Assembly: GCA_017447745.1 (NCBI GenBank)
Contig: JAFSMW010000163.1
Span: forward strand, 1-35,037
DNA: 35,037 nucleotides
Direction of reading: 5' to 3'
DNA from: Thermoguttaceae bacterium
GTDB taxonomy: Bacteria > Planctomycetota > Planctomycetia > Pirellulales > Thermoguttaceae
In this document: positions 1 to 7,335 of the stretch, one piece after another
Numbering within the stretch: the stretch's first letter is position 1
Layout: every line of letters begins with the position of its first letter
The notes under the pieces: model-generated
What the model was told of the DNA's origin: nothing
Database searches by the model: none
Seen by the model: only the letters and a program-made list of their open reading frames with translations
Translations under genes and position numbers: made by a program

Positions 1-767
1 GCCGGCTGACGCGAGCCGTCAACGACAATCTGCTGAAGGTCTTCGATTTTTTCGATTCGCCCTACGGCGCGAACCAGATACTGATTGGGTCCTTGATTCA
101 CCAGATACCCGCCGGTAACGTTGCTGTTGGACTGCTCTATGGCAGAGACGACCTGATCCAGCGTAACGTTGTACGAAAGCAGGTCGTCCGTCCGAACGCG
201 AATCTGGTACTGCTTGCGTTCGCCGCCGGTAGGATAGACTTCCGCCACGCCCTCAATTCCCATCAAACGCGGTCGAATAACCCAGTCCGCCGTCGTCCGC
301 AAATCTATCGGAGACATCTGTCCGCTTTCATCCCAGATGCAAAGCATGAGGATTTGACCCATAACAGAGCTTAACGGCGTCATTCGCGGCAGAACGCCTT
401 CCGGGAGGGCGTCGCCCGTTGAAGACAAACACTCGGAAACAATCTGACGCGCTCGATACGGTTCAACGTTCCAGTCGAAATCAACTACGACGACGGACAA
501 GCCTGCGGAAGACTGCGAGCGAATCGCTTCCACGCCAGCCGCGCCGTTAAGAGCCGTTTCAATCGGACGGGTAATCTGAACGGCGATTTCCTCGGGCGCC
601 ATCCCGGGACATTCTGTCATGACGGTAACCCGGGGACGGTTCAAGTCCGGCAAAACGTCAATCGGAAGATGAATCGTTGTGTATCCGCCGTAGCCGATCA
701 ACAGAGCGGCCAGGACGAGAATTAACGTCTTATTCGCCAGCGAAAAGCTGATTATTTTATTAAACAT
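1..767 (-). CDS. HME-family RND efflux permease (CusA/CzcA-like), N-terminal part
   Basis: Inner-membrane proton-driven pump for metal cations, the engine of a tripartite RND complex. Reading leftward from the ATG at 767, 255 codons are visible before the window edge; the full protein should be about 1000 residues or more. Seen: a first membrane helix at about residues 9-30 (NKTLILVLAALLIGYGGY), then the porter-domain motifs DVLPDLNRPRV, PGMAPEEIA and ITRPIE that are typical of heavy-metal RND pumps. It follows the adaptor gene by 79 bp in the same direction, so the two form an operon. No outer-membrane TolC/CusC partner is visible. The family call is secure. Whether the ion is Cu/Ag or Zn/Co/Cd cannot be read from this part, because the metal-site residues lie outside the window. 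Confidence 0.88.
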   Translation of the reverse strand, partial: MFNKIISFSLANKTLILVLAALLIGYGGYTTIHLPIDVLPDLNRPRVTVMTECPGMAPEEIAVQITRPIETALNGAAGVEAIRSQSSAGLSVVVVDFDWNVEPYRARQIVSECLSSTGDALPEGVLPRMTPLSSVMGQILMLCIWDESGQMSPIDLRTTADWVIRPRLMGIEGVAEVYPTGGERKQYQIRVRTDDLLSYNVTLDQVVSAIEQSNSNVTGGYLVNQGPNQYLVRAVGRIEKIEDLQQIVVDGSRQP

Positions 768-846
768 TACTCTTTAGAAGTAAAATGAGTGGGGTATTAT
801 ATGTTACTTTTTGGGGGTGAGACAACTGACGACCTGAAACCGGTTC

Positions 847-2439
847 TCAGTGATCTCCGCACGGACAGGCAGACTGCAGTTTTCCGCCGCCGGCGTCAAG
901 CGCGATTTGAAGCTGAGACGCGCCGCGAAGAGCGATTTTAACTCCCGGAGCAATCGAGCCGTCGTTGGCAAGAACGACCTCGGTCTGCGTTTGATATAGG
1001 ACGTGAACCGGACGGCGAATAAACGTCTTGTGTCCTTCTTCCACATCTGAAAGTTCAAAGACGTAACAGTCCGCCTGCTGACGCGCAACCGCCCAAACGG
1101 GAACAATTATACAGTTCTCGATCTTCTCGTACGGAACGGAGAGCTGACATCGCTGCCCCGGCTTGAATCGCCACGACAAATACGGGTTGCCAGACGTCGT
1201 TTCTTCGTTGTGCTGTTCCAGTTCGTTGTCCAGTTCGATGTAAAAGTTCAGCGTTCGGTCGTCGCTGTTGACCCGGTTGTTGATGTTGCGAATATTCAAA
1301 TCCGTAACTTTTTCGATATCATGCCCAGACTGGGTAAAGAGAGCGGTAACATTCGCCCCGTTTTCCATCGCAGCCGCCAGATCGCGTTCATTATAGGCGT
1401 ACGCGCTGCCGCGAATGAGCAGCTGATCCATGTCGGAAACCTGGCACAGCGGTTCGCCCAGATTTATGCTCTGTCCCTTTTGAACGTAAATGGCGTCCAT
1501 CTGCTGATGGTGATCGCAATGTTCTTCCGCTTCTCTTTTACCGTTGACGCAATCTTCGTTAATTGCGGGAGCGTAAACCGTTACCATGGAAATAATCTCC
1601 CGGTTTTTAATGAGCTTGTTTTCCACCTCGTCGGCGGGCAAGCCATTGAGAAGCAGCACGCTGGTTTTCGCCTTCAGCGCCGCGTCGTTTTCCATTTTCT
1701 GAAAAGCGACGTCTCGCTTTGCCTGCGGAGCCAAACCGTCTTCCAAGCCCGACAGCCGCTGTTCCTCTTGGAGAATGATATCGCGTTTTTGAATCAACGC
1801 CAGCAAGTCCGACTGCGCTGTAATAACGTCTTCTCGCGTTAAGCGGATGTCAAAGAGCGCCTGACCGTTTTGAATCATCTGTCCGGGATGAAAATATATC
1901 TTTTCGACAACCCCGCTGACCGGCGACGGGATTTTTGTCAGCGTTTCTCCAGGACGTTCTTCCAGAATGGCAGGAAACGTCAGGGTTTTATCGAACGATC
2001 CCGTTTTAATTTCGCCAAAATCAGAATCCTTCTCAATTCCAATATTAGCCAACGCCTGATTAGACAACTCAAGCGTCATCACCTGTTCGTGATTATGCCT
2101 GTCGTGTTCGCTGTGATTATGCCCGGCGTGATCGTGCCCGTCGTGCTTTGCATGGTCGTGCCCGTCGTGATCGTCGTGCTTTGCGTGGTCGTGCCCATCG
2201 TGGTCGTCGTGATCGTCATGCTTTGCGTGGTCGTGCCCATCGTGGTCGTCATGGTCATCGTGCTTTGCGTGATCGTGTCCGTCGTGGTCGTCATGTCCAT
2301 CATGGTCGTCATCATGGTCTTTTTCGCCGCTTATAGAATGGAACCATGAATTGACGCTTCCATGAACTGTCGGGACAAAATAGTAAATCAAAGCGGCTGC
2401 AATGCACAGAACTACAATTCCAATAATAGTTTTTTTCAT
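847..2439 (-). CDS. Periplasmic adaptor of RND metal efflux (CusB/CzcB, HlyD family) with His-rich insert
   Basis: Membrane-fusion protein linking the RND pump to the outer-membrane channel. From the ATG at 2439 it has 530 residues, longer than E. coli CusB (about 400). Domains: N-terminal anchor helix (residues 2-22); a low-complexity Asp/His/Gly region at about 42-118 with 28 histidines by my count; lipoyl-like half-motif PSPVSGVVEKIYFHPGQ; helical hairpin; second lipoyl half (YVQKGQSINLGEPLCQV); beta-barrel and membrane-proximal domains. Two further likely metal ligand clusters are seen: an insert with CVNGKREAEEHCDHH, and the C-terminus ACPCGDH. A longer frame from a TTG at 2505 is open, but the ATG directly before the anchor helix is the better start. 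His/Asp richness favours Zn/Co/Ni/Cd over copper; this is inference. Transcribed with the pump gene. Confidence 0.87.
   Translation of the reverse strand: MKKTIIGIVVLCIAAALIYYFVPTVHGSVNSWFHSISGEKDHDDDHDGHDDHDGHDHAKHDDHDDHDGHDHAKHDDHDDHDGHDHAKHDDHDGHDHAKHDGHDHAGHNHSEHDRHNHEQVMTLELSNQALANIGIEKDSDFGEIKTGSFDKTLTFPAILEERPGETLTKIPSPVSGVVEKIYFHPGQMIQNGQALFDIRLTREDVITAQSDLLALIQKRDIILQEEQRLSGLEDGLAPQAKRDVAFQKMENDAALKAKTSVLLLNGLPADEVENKLIKNREIISMVTVYAPAINEDCVNGKREAEEHCDHHQQMDAIYVQKGQSINLGEPLCQVSDMDQLLIRGSAYAYNERDLAAAMENGANVTALFTQSGHDIEKVTDLNIRNINNRVNSDDRTLNFYIELDNELEQHNEETTSGNPYLSWRFKPGQRCQLSVPYEKIENCIIVPVWAVARQQADCYVFELSDVEEGHKTFIRRPVHVLYQTQTEVVLANDGSIAPGVKIALRGASQLQIALDAGGGKLQSACPCGDH
2115..2330 (-). 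repeat. In-frame repeat array encoding the His/Asp/Gly/Ala-Lys linker
   Basis: About 215 bp of imperfect tandem units coding for variants of DDHDGHDHAKH. The DNA units are near-identical (GTGGTCGTG and CATCGTGGTCGTC recur), so the linker length can change by replication slippage in multiples of three bases. It lies wholly within the adaptor gene. Confidence 0.85.
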
Positions 2440-2718
2440 GTTTTCAATTGGGGGTGGAAACAGGACTTTTCTTGTAAGGGAAACGCCTGAAATAATAAAA
2501 GACAAATAATAGCTGTTTTAGGCTAATTATTGAACATATTATATAGAGAGTATATCAAAAAATGTGGTTTTATACAAGATGTTTTTTGTTTCGGACAATA
2601 TATTACAGCAACCACCAGAATTAAAGGTCATTTTCTTTATTCCCTTGAAACCAATATGGTTAAGATTCCCGATCTAAAGCCGTCGAAAAACCTTCTAAAG
2701 TGATATAATATAATATTC

Positions 2719-2735
2719 CGATATGTACAATATCG
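2719..2735. promoter_or_regulatory. Inverted repeat in the divergent intergenic region (operator candidate)
   Basis: CGATAT-gtaca-ATATCG, 6-bp perfect arms with a 5-bp centre, continuing imperfectly outwards (AATATT on both sides). It lies between the leftward efflux operon and the rightward porin gene, which have no other gene between them. Dyads of this size are typical of dimeric repressor sites. No regulator gene is in view. Confidence 0.4.
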
Positions 2736-2748
2736 AATAATATTTGAT

Positions 2749-2775
2749 TTGACGCGAAAAACGAATTAGCGTCAA
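2749..2775. promoter_or_regulatory. Inverted repeat TTGACGC-N13-GCGTCAA (operator candidate)
   Basis: Perfect 7-bp arms with a 13-bp spacer. The left arm contains a TTGACG hexamer that could serve as a -35 element for the porin, although no good -10 follows at 16-18 bp. The site could bind a dimeric regulator controlling the porin, the efflux operon or both. Confidence 0.4.
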
Positions 2776-2784
2776 TTTTATATG

Positions 2785-2846
2785 TGCTGAAAACCACTTT
2801 CCGACGTTAAGTCGGCGCATCCACTTAAAGCGGTTTTCAGCATTTT
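2785..2846 (+). promoter_or_regulatory. Nested hairpin in the porin leader
   Basis: Outer stem of 16 bp (arms 2785-2800 and 2827-2842, one mismatch) enclosing an inner hairpin CCGAC-gttaa-GTCGG (2801-2815), followed by TTTT. On plus-strand RNA it resembles a terminator or attenuator 62 bp before the porin ATG. On minus-strand RNA the mismatch becomes a G-U pair, so it may equally fold in an efflux-operon leader. Confidence 0.5.
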
Positions 2847-2908
2847 ATCTTCTTAAAACGGATACCCATTTATATTAAAATATTACTCGGAAACGGAGAT
2901 AGAGTACT

Positions 2909-4168
2909 ATGAAAAAGAGCTTCACAACGCTGCTGGCTCTTATTGTGTCGGCATTGTTTGCTTTGCCCGTCTGTGCGCAAGAAAACGTCGATTCTTCATT
3001 TTCGGCGCAAGCTTTGGCTGAAGCCGCGATGAAAGCCCCGGAAACGCCTGCAGTCGTAGAACTTCCTGAAGCGGAAGACGAGGAAGACGAAGACAAATGG
3101 AACTGGGAATTCACCGTTCAAAGCGGATTTTGGGCTAACCAGTGGGGCGCGACCGGCGGGGTTCAGGAATACGGCGTTGCCGGCGGGTGGGACTCTTTCG
3201 GCGACAAGGGCAACTCCCCAGGCTATTTTAACATTGACAACACCGGATTCCATCTGTACGAACTTTACGCCGCTGGAAGCCGCGAGTATAAACTCAACTG
3301 CGACTGGAAGTTCCTCGTTCAGGCAGACTTCCTGTACGGCACCGACGCTCGACTCTATCAATCTGGCAATCGGTTCGATTACATGGCTCTGTCAAAGGGG
3401 CAGTACGGTTTAGCGATTCCTCAGCTCTATGCTGGAATTGGAACGGATAAATTCAAAGTCATCGTCGGTAAATTCACCTGTCCGGTTGACAACCCGGGCG
3501 ACGCATTCTTTTTTAGCACGTCCTACAACCCGTGGCCGTATACTCACATGGGCGCTTTGGCGACGTGGGATCCCTGCGACGACCTCAGCCTCTCCTGCGG
3601 CTGGATGCATGGCTGGGATGAAGCGTTTGATCCCGATTCCGACTCTTCTTTGGTCTGGTTTGGCGTAGGCAAACAGCTCACCAGGGCAATCAAACTGTCG
3701 TACATGATGTACGCTGGCAATATGGCAGGCTACGAAAACACATACTCTCACTGTATTGTACTGGAAACGAAGCTGTCCGATAAGCTGACCTACTATCTCG
3801 AATACGATTTTATGAGCCTTGTCAACGGCGACGATCCCAACTCCAAAACGTGGGGCTTGAACAACAGCTTAATTTACGAGATCAACGAAAAAGTTCAGGC
3901 GGGTCTTCGAGTTGAATACACGGAAGCGCTGGTTGCTGACGAAGTCGTCGGCAGATTTGAGATGACTCTCGGGTACTCAATCAGCCCGTTCAAAGACTGT
4001 AAACCTCGCCACAAGCGCAGCTGCCTGTCGTCTTGCCGCGTCATGTCGGGCGAACTGGTTATTCGACCGGAAATTCGTTATGACAACTGGTCTGGAGCCG
4101 ACGGATTTAACAACGAAACAAAATCCTATCAGTTCTCCGGCGGCATTGCTCTGGACTACTCCTTCTGA
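2909..4168 (+). CDS. BBP2-family (OmpL-like) outer-membrane beta-barrel porin
   Basis: 419 residues. An N-terminal signal peptide (MKKSFTTLLALIVSALFALP, probable cleavage after VCA) targets it to the outer membrane. An acidic linker (EAEDEEDEDK, about residues 52-61) precedes the barrel. The barrel shows alternating aromatic and polar strands and the BBP2 signature region KFTCPVDNPGDAFFFSTSYNPWPYTHMGALATW-like (about 190-225), where the barrel turns around a conserved His-Thr/Met-Gly segment. It ends in an aromatic residue (DYSF), as outer-membrane barrels do. GGAG at 2895 lies 10 bp before the ATG. It probably acts as a general or nutrient-diffusion channel; the substrate is unknown. It is divergent from the efflux operon and closed by a strong terminator. 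Confidence 0.8.
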   Translation: MKKSFTTLLALIVSALFALPVCAQENVDSSFSAQALAEAAMKAPETPAVVELPEAEDEEDEDKWNWEFTVQSGFWANQWGATGGVQEYGVAGGWDSFGDKGNSPGYFNIDNTGFHLYELYAAGSREYKLNCDWKFLVQADFLYGTDARLYQSGNRFDYMALSKGQYGLAIPQLYAGIGTDKFKVIVGKFTCPVDNPGDAFFFSTSYNPWPYTHMGALATWDPCDDLSLSCGWMHGWDEAFDPDSDSSLVWFGVGKQLTRAIKLSYMMYAGNMAGYENTYSHCIVLETKLSDKLTYYLEYDFMSLVNGDDPNSKTWGLNNSLIYEINEKVQAGLRVEYTEALVADEVVGRFEMTLGYSISPFKDCKPRHKRSCLSSCRVMSGELVIRPEIRYDNWSGADGFNNETKSYQFSGGIALDYSF

Positions 4169-4212
4169 TACACCATCGCAAAATCACATCCATACCCTTG
4201 CCTGTGTGTTTT

Positions 4213-4247
4213 CCCTTCCTGCGAATGATTCGTCGGAAGGGTTTTTT
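4213..4247 (+). terminator. Rho-independent terminator of the porin gene
   Basis: CCCTTCC paired with GGAAGGG around an inner CGAAT/ATTCG pairing, followed by TTTTTT, 45 bp after the porin stop. Confidence 0.85.
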
Positions 4248-4358
4248 GTCAGGGCGGATTCGAGCGTTTGCATTGAAAGAAAAATATGCGTGTGGAACCA
4301 ATAGCAGGGTGCGATAAATTTTGGGTTACGAAAATAGGTAAGATAAGAGACTAAAACG

Positions 4359-4549
4359 TAGCCCACGCCTTTAGGCGTGGGATTCAAAACGGCATAAATA
4401 GTAATATAACGCACGAAGTCCCCTCCCTTCCGCGGGGAAGGGAGGGGAACGGAAGCGTTTGGAGAGTGGCGTCTTTGTTTAGTTCCCCAGATAAATCTGG
4501 GGGCTACGATTTTTGAATTGTTTTTATTTCCCACGTCTAAAGACGTGGG
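4359..4549. repeat. Cluster of four REP-like GC-rich palindromes
   Basis: Four hairpins in 190 bp: CCCACGCCT-tt-AGGCGTGGG (4362-4381), a 12-bp-stem palindrome of C/T and G/A tracts (4420-4447), CCCCAGAT-aa-ATCTGGGG (4485-4502), and CCCACGTCT-aa-AGACGTGGG (4530-4549). The first and last are variants of one unit (CCCACGYCT). Flanking GTAGCCC (4359-4365) and GGGCTAC (4501-4507) are inverted relative to each other, and so are ATTCAAAA and TTTTGAAT. The layout resembles REP/BIME elements moved by TnpA_REP (RAYT) proteins. No transposase is present. The region 4250-4660 has no other gene. Confidence 0.65.
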
Positions 4550-4660
4550 GATAGGAACATATTAATCTTGACGCTACAAAAAGGTTTCAAGACTCTTTCC
4601 TTTTTTTATGCTCCCCAAATTTGAACGCACCCCAACAGCAAATATATTTTCTGCCCCCCC

Positions 4661-4688
4661 TTGATGAAATAATGATATTAGGTATAAT
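4661..4688 (+). promoter_or_regulatory. Sigma70-type promoter for rpmG
   Basis: TTGATG, 16-bp spacer, TATAAT (4683-4688). It leaves a leader of about 145 nt before rpmG; no other gene lies between. Confidence 0.55.
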
Positions 4689-4840
4689 ACCCAAACTATA
4701 TATAAGTTACTGACGAGCGTCAGCCCGGTGGGTGATTGTGTCTAAACATCCTGTTTTCCGCTCGCGTTTCGTCAAAAACAATAAACATTAACGTATAGGC
4801 GTAACCGTTTTTCCGGTTCGCCCGAACCAGGAGTAAAACG

Positions 4841-5005
4841 ATGGCTAAAAGCAAGAAGAAGTCCGAACCCGTATTTCTCGCCTGTGAAGAATGCGGAACT
4901 TACAACTACGTCCTGCGCCGTAAGCCCGGCGGAGAAAAACTCAGTCTGAAAAAGTTCTGCCCGAAGTGCCGCAAGCACGTAAATCACAAGGAAAAGAAGA
5001 AATAA
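4841..5005 (+). CDS. rpmG: 50S ribosomal protein bL33
   Basis: 54-residue ribosomal protein of the large subunit. It starts MAKSKKKSEP and has two zinc-ribbon pairs, CEEC (residues 15-18) and CPKC (40-43), with a basic C-terminus (HVNHKEKKK), so this is the zinc-binding form of bL33. AGGAG at 4829-4833 lies 7 bp before the ATG. It is a single gene between its own promoter and terminator. The secE/nusG partners often found next to it are not here. Confidence 0.9.
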   Translation: MAKSKKKSEPVFLACEECGTYNYVLRRKPGGEKLSLKKFCPKCRKHVNHKEKKK

Positions 5006-5027
5006 TTTTCTGTTTTAAACAGACATA

Positions 5028-5062
5028 TAAAAACCGCATGACGTCCTGTCGCGCGGTTTTTT
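5028..5062 (+). terminator. Rho-independent terminator of rpmG
   Basis: AAAACCGC (5030-5037) paired with GCGGTTTT (5053-5060), continuing into a T run. It lies 25 bp after the rpmG stop. Confidence 0.85.
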
Positions 5063-5107
5063 GTTTGGTAACATGATAAATTCCGGACTCGACAGCGCTT
5101 CGCGCGA

Positions 5108-5205
5108 TTTTTTAAACACGAAATACACGAAAGAATCGAAAAAGTCGAAAGATTTTTAACTTTTCGTGTTTTTCGTCATTTTATGTGTTTTTCGTGTTTA
5201 AAAAA
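5108..5205. repeat. Long inverted repeat, 16-bp perfect arms
   Basis: Arms TTTTTTAAACACGAAA (5108-5123) and its exact complement (5190-5205), with further copies of ACGAAA and TTTCGT motifs inside. It lies between rpmG and recJ. It may be a small non-autonomous element or an RNA hairpin; there is no coding sequence inside. Confidence 0.6.
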
Positions 5206-5284
5206 CATTCCGTGGATTAACCCCCACGGTTATTATCATTGAATCGAGACGGCGGTTCTAGAGAAAGCGCTCTGCGTTCTAACG

Positions 5285-5324
5285 CCTATTTCCTACTCCC
5301 TATTCCCTACTCCCTCCTCTCCCC
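5285..5324 (+). repeat. Polypyrimidine tandem repeat directly before recJ
   Basis: Forty bases almost free of G, built from repeated CTATTCCCTACTCCCT-like units and ending at the recJ ATG. It takes the place where a Shine-Dalgarno sequence would lie, so recJ has no visible SD. Confidence 0.6.
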
Positions 5325-7085
5325 ATGCAACGTAAATTCGATACAAACTGGCAGATTCCTTTACACGATTCCGGCGAAGTTGAGCGGATGGGCAGACAGC
5401 TCAACATTCCGGTCGCTCTGGCGCAGATTTTGTGCGCTCGGAAAATGACTCCAGAACAGGGACGTTGTTTTCTTGCATCGTCTTTTTCCGAAGTCGAACC
5501 GCCAACAGCGCTCTTTGGATGCGAAAAGGCGGCGGAACTGATTCTTCAAGGGGTTGAAAACAACGAATCGTTCGTTATTTACGGCGACTATGACGTCGAC
5601 GGGATGTCAGCAACGGTTGTTCTGTACAGAATTATTACTGCCCTGGGCGGGAAAGTAAACTATTATATTCCCAGTCGACACGACGACGGATACGGGCTGC
5701 ATAATCATACTGTTGAGAACCTGGCTCAACAAGGGTACAATTGGCTCGTTACGGTGGACTGCGGCATTCGATCTCTGGAAGAAGTCGAGCTGGCAAACAG
5801 TTTGGGTCTGAAAACGATTGTAACGGACCATCATCCCCCCCTGGAATCCGGGGAATTGCCGCCAGCGCTGGCGGTCGTTCATCCGGCGATTCCTCTCAAC
5901 GGCAAATGCACGCCGGAGTTAAGCGGGTCGGCGGTCGCGTTCAAGCTGGCGTGGCAGTTGTGCTGTGCCAAGATGAAAAGCGCAAATGTCGGGGAGCGGC
6001 TTCGCAACATTCTTCTGGAACTGCTGGGCATAGCGACGCTGGGGATTGTTGCAGACGTCGTTCCTCTGACCGGTGACAACCGTATTCTTACCGCGAACGG
6101 TTTGAAATATTTACGGAATAGCGCTCCAATTGGCGTTATGGCTATGCTTCAGGGATTAGGGCTTCACGAACAGCCGTTAAGCGCCGAGAATATTTCCTAT
6201 AAAATCGCGCCGACGCTCAACGCCGCCGGTCGAGTTGGCGATCCCAACAAGGCGGTCGAATTGCTACTGACAATTCAGTCCTCGAAAGCGCAAAGTCTGG
6301 TTTCTCAGTTGGTTGAATGGAATTATAAACGTAAAAGTCTGGAACAGGAGATTTCTTGTCAGGCGGAAGAAATGGTTAAAGAGAAATACCTGTCCGAGGA
6401 CGAAAATCCGTTTTTGGTTTTAGCAGGACAAGACTGGCACGAAGGCGTTCTGGGCATCGTCGCTTCTCGAATGGTTGAAAGATTCCATCGTCCAACGATT
6501 ATCCTTTCCATTGATTCCGGCGATTCTGAAAAGCCCTGTTCTGGTTCCGCCCGATCTGTAGAAGGCTTTGACGTCGCCGCGGCTCTGGCGCATTGTTCAG
6601 ACATTCTAACTCGTCATGGCGGGCATAAAATGGCGGCGGGGCTGTCTGTTATGAAAAACGATATCGACGTCTTTCGTCAGAAAATCAACGAATACGCAAA
6701 AAAGAACTGGACGAATCGTTATTTAGAAGAGCCGGCATACGTTGACGCAGAAGTTCCTTTGTGCGCCCTTACGATGGAAACGTTGCTGGCAATGGAAGCA
6801 ATGGAGCCGATTGGCAAAGAGAATCCACGACCAACTTTTATGGCAACTAACGTTGGGCTTGCAAGCGCTCCGCGGCTGTTAAACAGTTACGGCGGAGTTC
6901 AGTTTGAATTCTACCAAAATGGCGTAACAGTTAAAGGCGTTGCGTTCCAACACCCGTCTTGGGCAAGCGATTTCGTCAATACAGGAAGTCAGGCGTTTGA
7001 CATCGTCTTTCAGCCCAGCATCAACCGCTTTGCCGGTCGAACAAGCGTTCAGATAAAACTGCTCGACTGGCAAAGCCGGGAGTAG
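5325..7085 (+). CDS. recJ: Single-stranded-DNA-specific exonuclease RecJ
   Basis: 586 residues (E. coli RecJ has 577). It degrades single-stranded DNA 5' to 3' in recombinational and mismatch repair, in the cytoplasm. DHH-superfamily motifs are all visible: DYDVDG (residues 88-93), TVDCG (143-147), TDHH (167-170), NAAGRVGDP (about residue 300) and GGHKMAAG in the DHHA1 domain (about 435), followed by the OB-like C-terminal domain. The start is taken at the ATG followed by MQRKFDTNW, a usual RecJ beginning. Upstream is a polypyrimidine repeat rather than an SD. The gene stands alone; the next gene is convergent. Confidence 0.93.
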   Translation: MQRKFDTNWQIPLHDSGEVERMGRQLNIPVALAQILCARKMTPEQGRCFLASSFSEVEPPTALFGCEKAAELILQGVENNESFVIYGDYDVDGMSATVVLYRIITALGGKVNYYIPSRHDDGYGLHNHTVENLAQQGYNWLVTVDCGIRSLEEVELANSLGLKTIVTDHHPPLESGELPPALAVVHPAIPLNGKCTPELSGSAVAFKLAWQLCCAKMKSANVGERLRNILLELLGIATLGIVADVVPLTGDNRILTANGLKYLRNSAPIGVMAMLQGLGLHEQPLSAENISYKIAPTLNAAGRVGDPNKAVELLLTIQSSKAQSLVSQLVEWNYKRKSLEQEISCQAEEMVKEKYLSEDENPFLVLAGQDWHEGVLGIVASRMVERFHRPTIILSIDSGDSEKPCSGSARSVEGFDVAAALAHCSDILTRHGGHKMAAGLSVMKNDIDVFRQKINEYAKKNWTNRYLEEPAYVDAEVPLCALTMETLLAMEAMEPIGKENPRPTFMATNVGLASAPRLLNSYGGVQFEFYQNGVTVKGVAFQHPSWASDFVNTGSQAFDIVFQPSINRFAGRTSVQIKLLDWQSRE

Positions 7086-7093
7086 GCAAGAAT

Positions 7094-7314
7094 GAAAGGC
7101 GGTAATGAAGTGAGCGTTAGCGAACGGAATTACGCATTCGCCGTCAGGCGAACCTGACGGTTTTGTGTTCGCCTTCGGCGGTGCGAAGCCGCACGGGCAG
7201 AAGGACAAGGTTATGCACCCGAAAAAGCTGATTTCGGCGTTTCCCGCTCCCAAGCAGGAACCGACCTTGTCGGCTGCGTAACTACGCTCCCGTTGGTCGC
7301 TTCGTTACCGCCTT
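7094..7314. repeat. About 220-bp element with terminal inverted repeats between recJ and dhaK
   Basis: GGCGGTAATGAAG near the left end (7098-7110) matches the complement of CTTCGTTACCGCC at the right end (7300-7312) with one mismatch, and the match continues for a few bases outside. Further inverted similarity (GCGTTAGCGAACGG versus CCGTTGGTCGCTTC) lies inside. It fills the whole convergent gap and holds the recJ terminator, so it may be a MITE-like insertion. No coding sequence is supported. Confidence 0.5.
7141..7164 (+). terminator. Rho-independent terminator of recJ
   Basis: CCGTCAGG-cgaa-CCTGACGG followed by TTTT. The stem is a perfect 8 bp and lies 55 bp after the recJ stop. Confidence 0.75.
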
Positions 7315-7335
7315 CCAACCTCTCGCAACTCTAAC

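Noticed and set aside
1870..2349. Open frames of 60-160 codons on both strands over the His-rich repeat
   Set aside because: They are shadows of the repetitive DNA; compositions are extreme (all Val/Ile or all Arg/His) and the adaptor frame explains the region.
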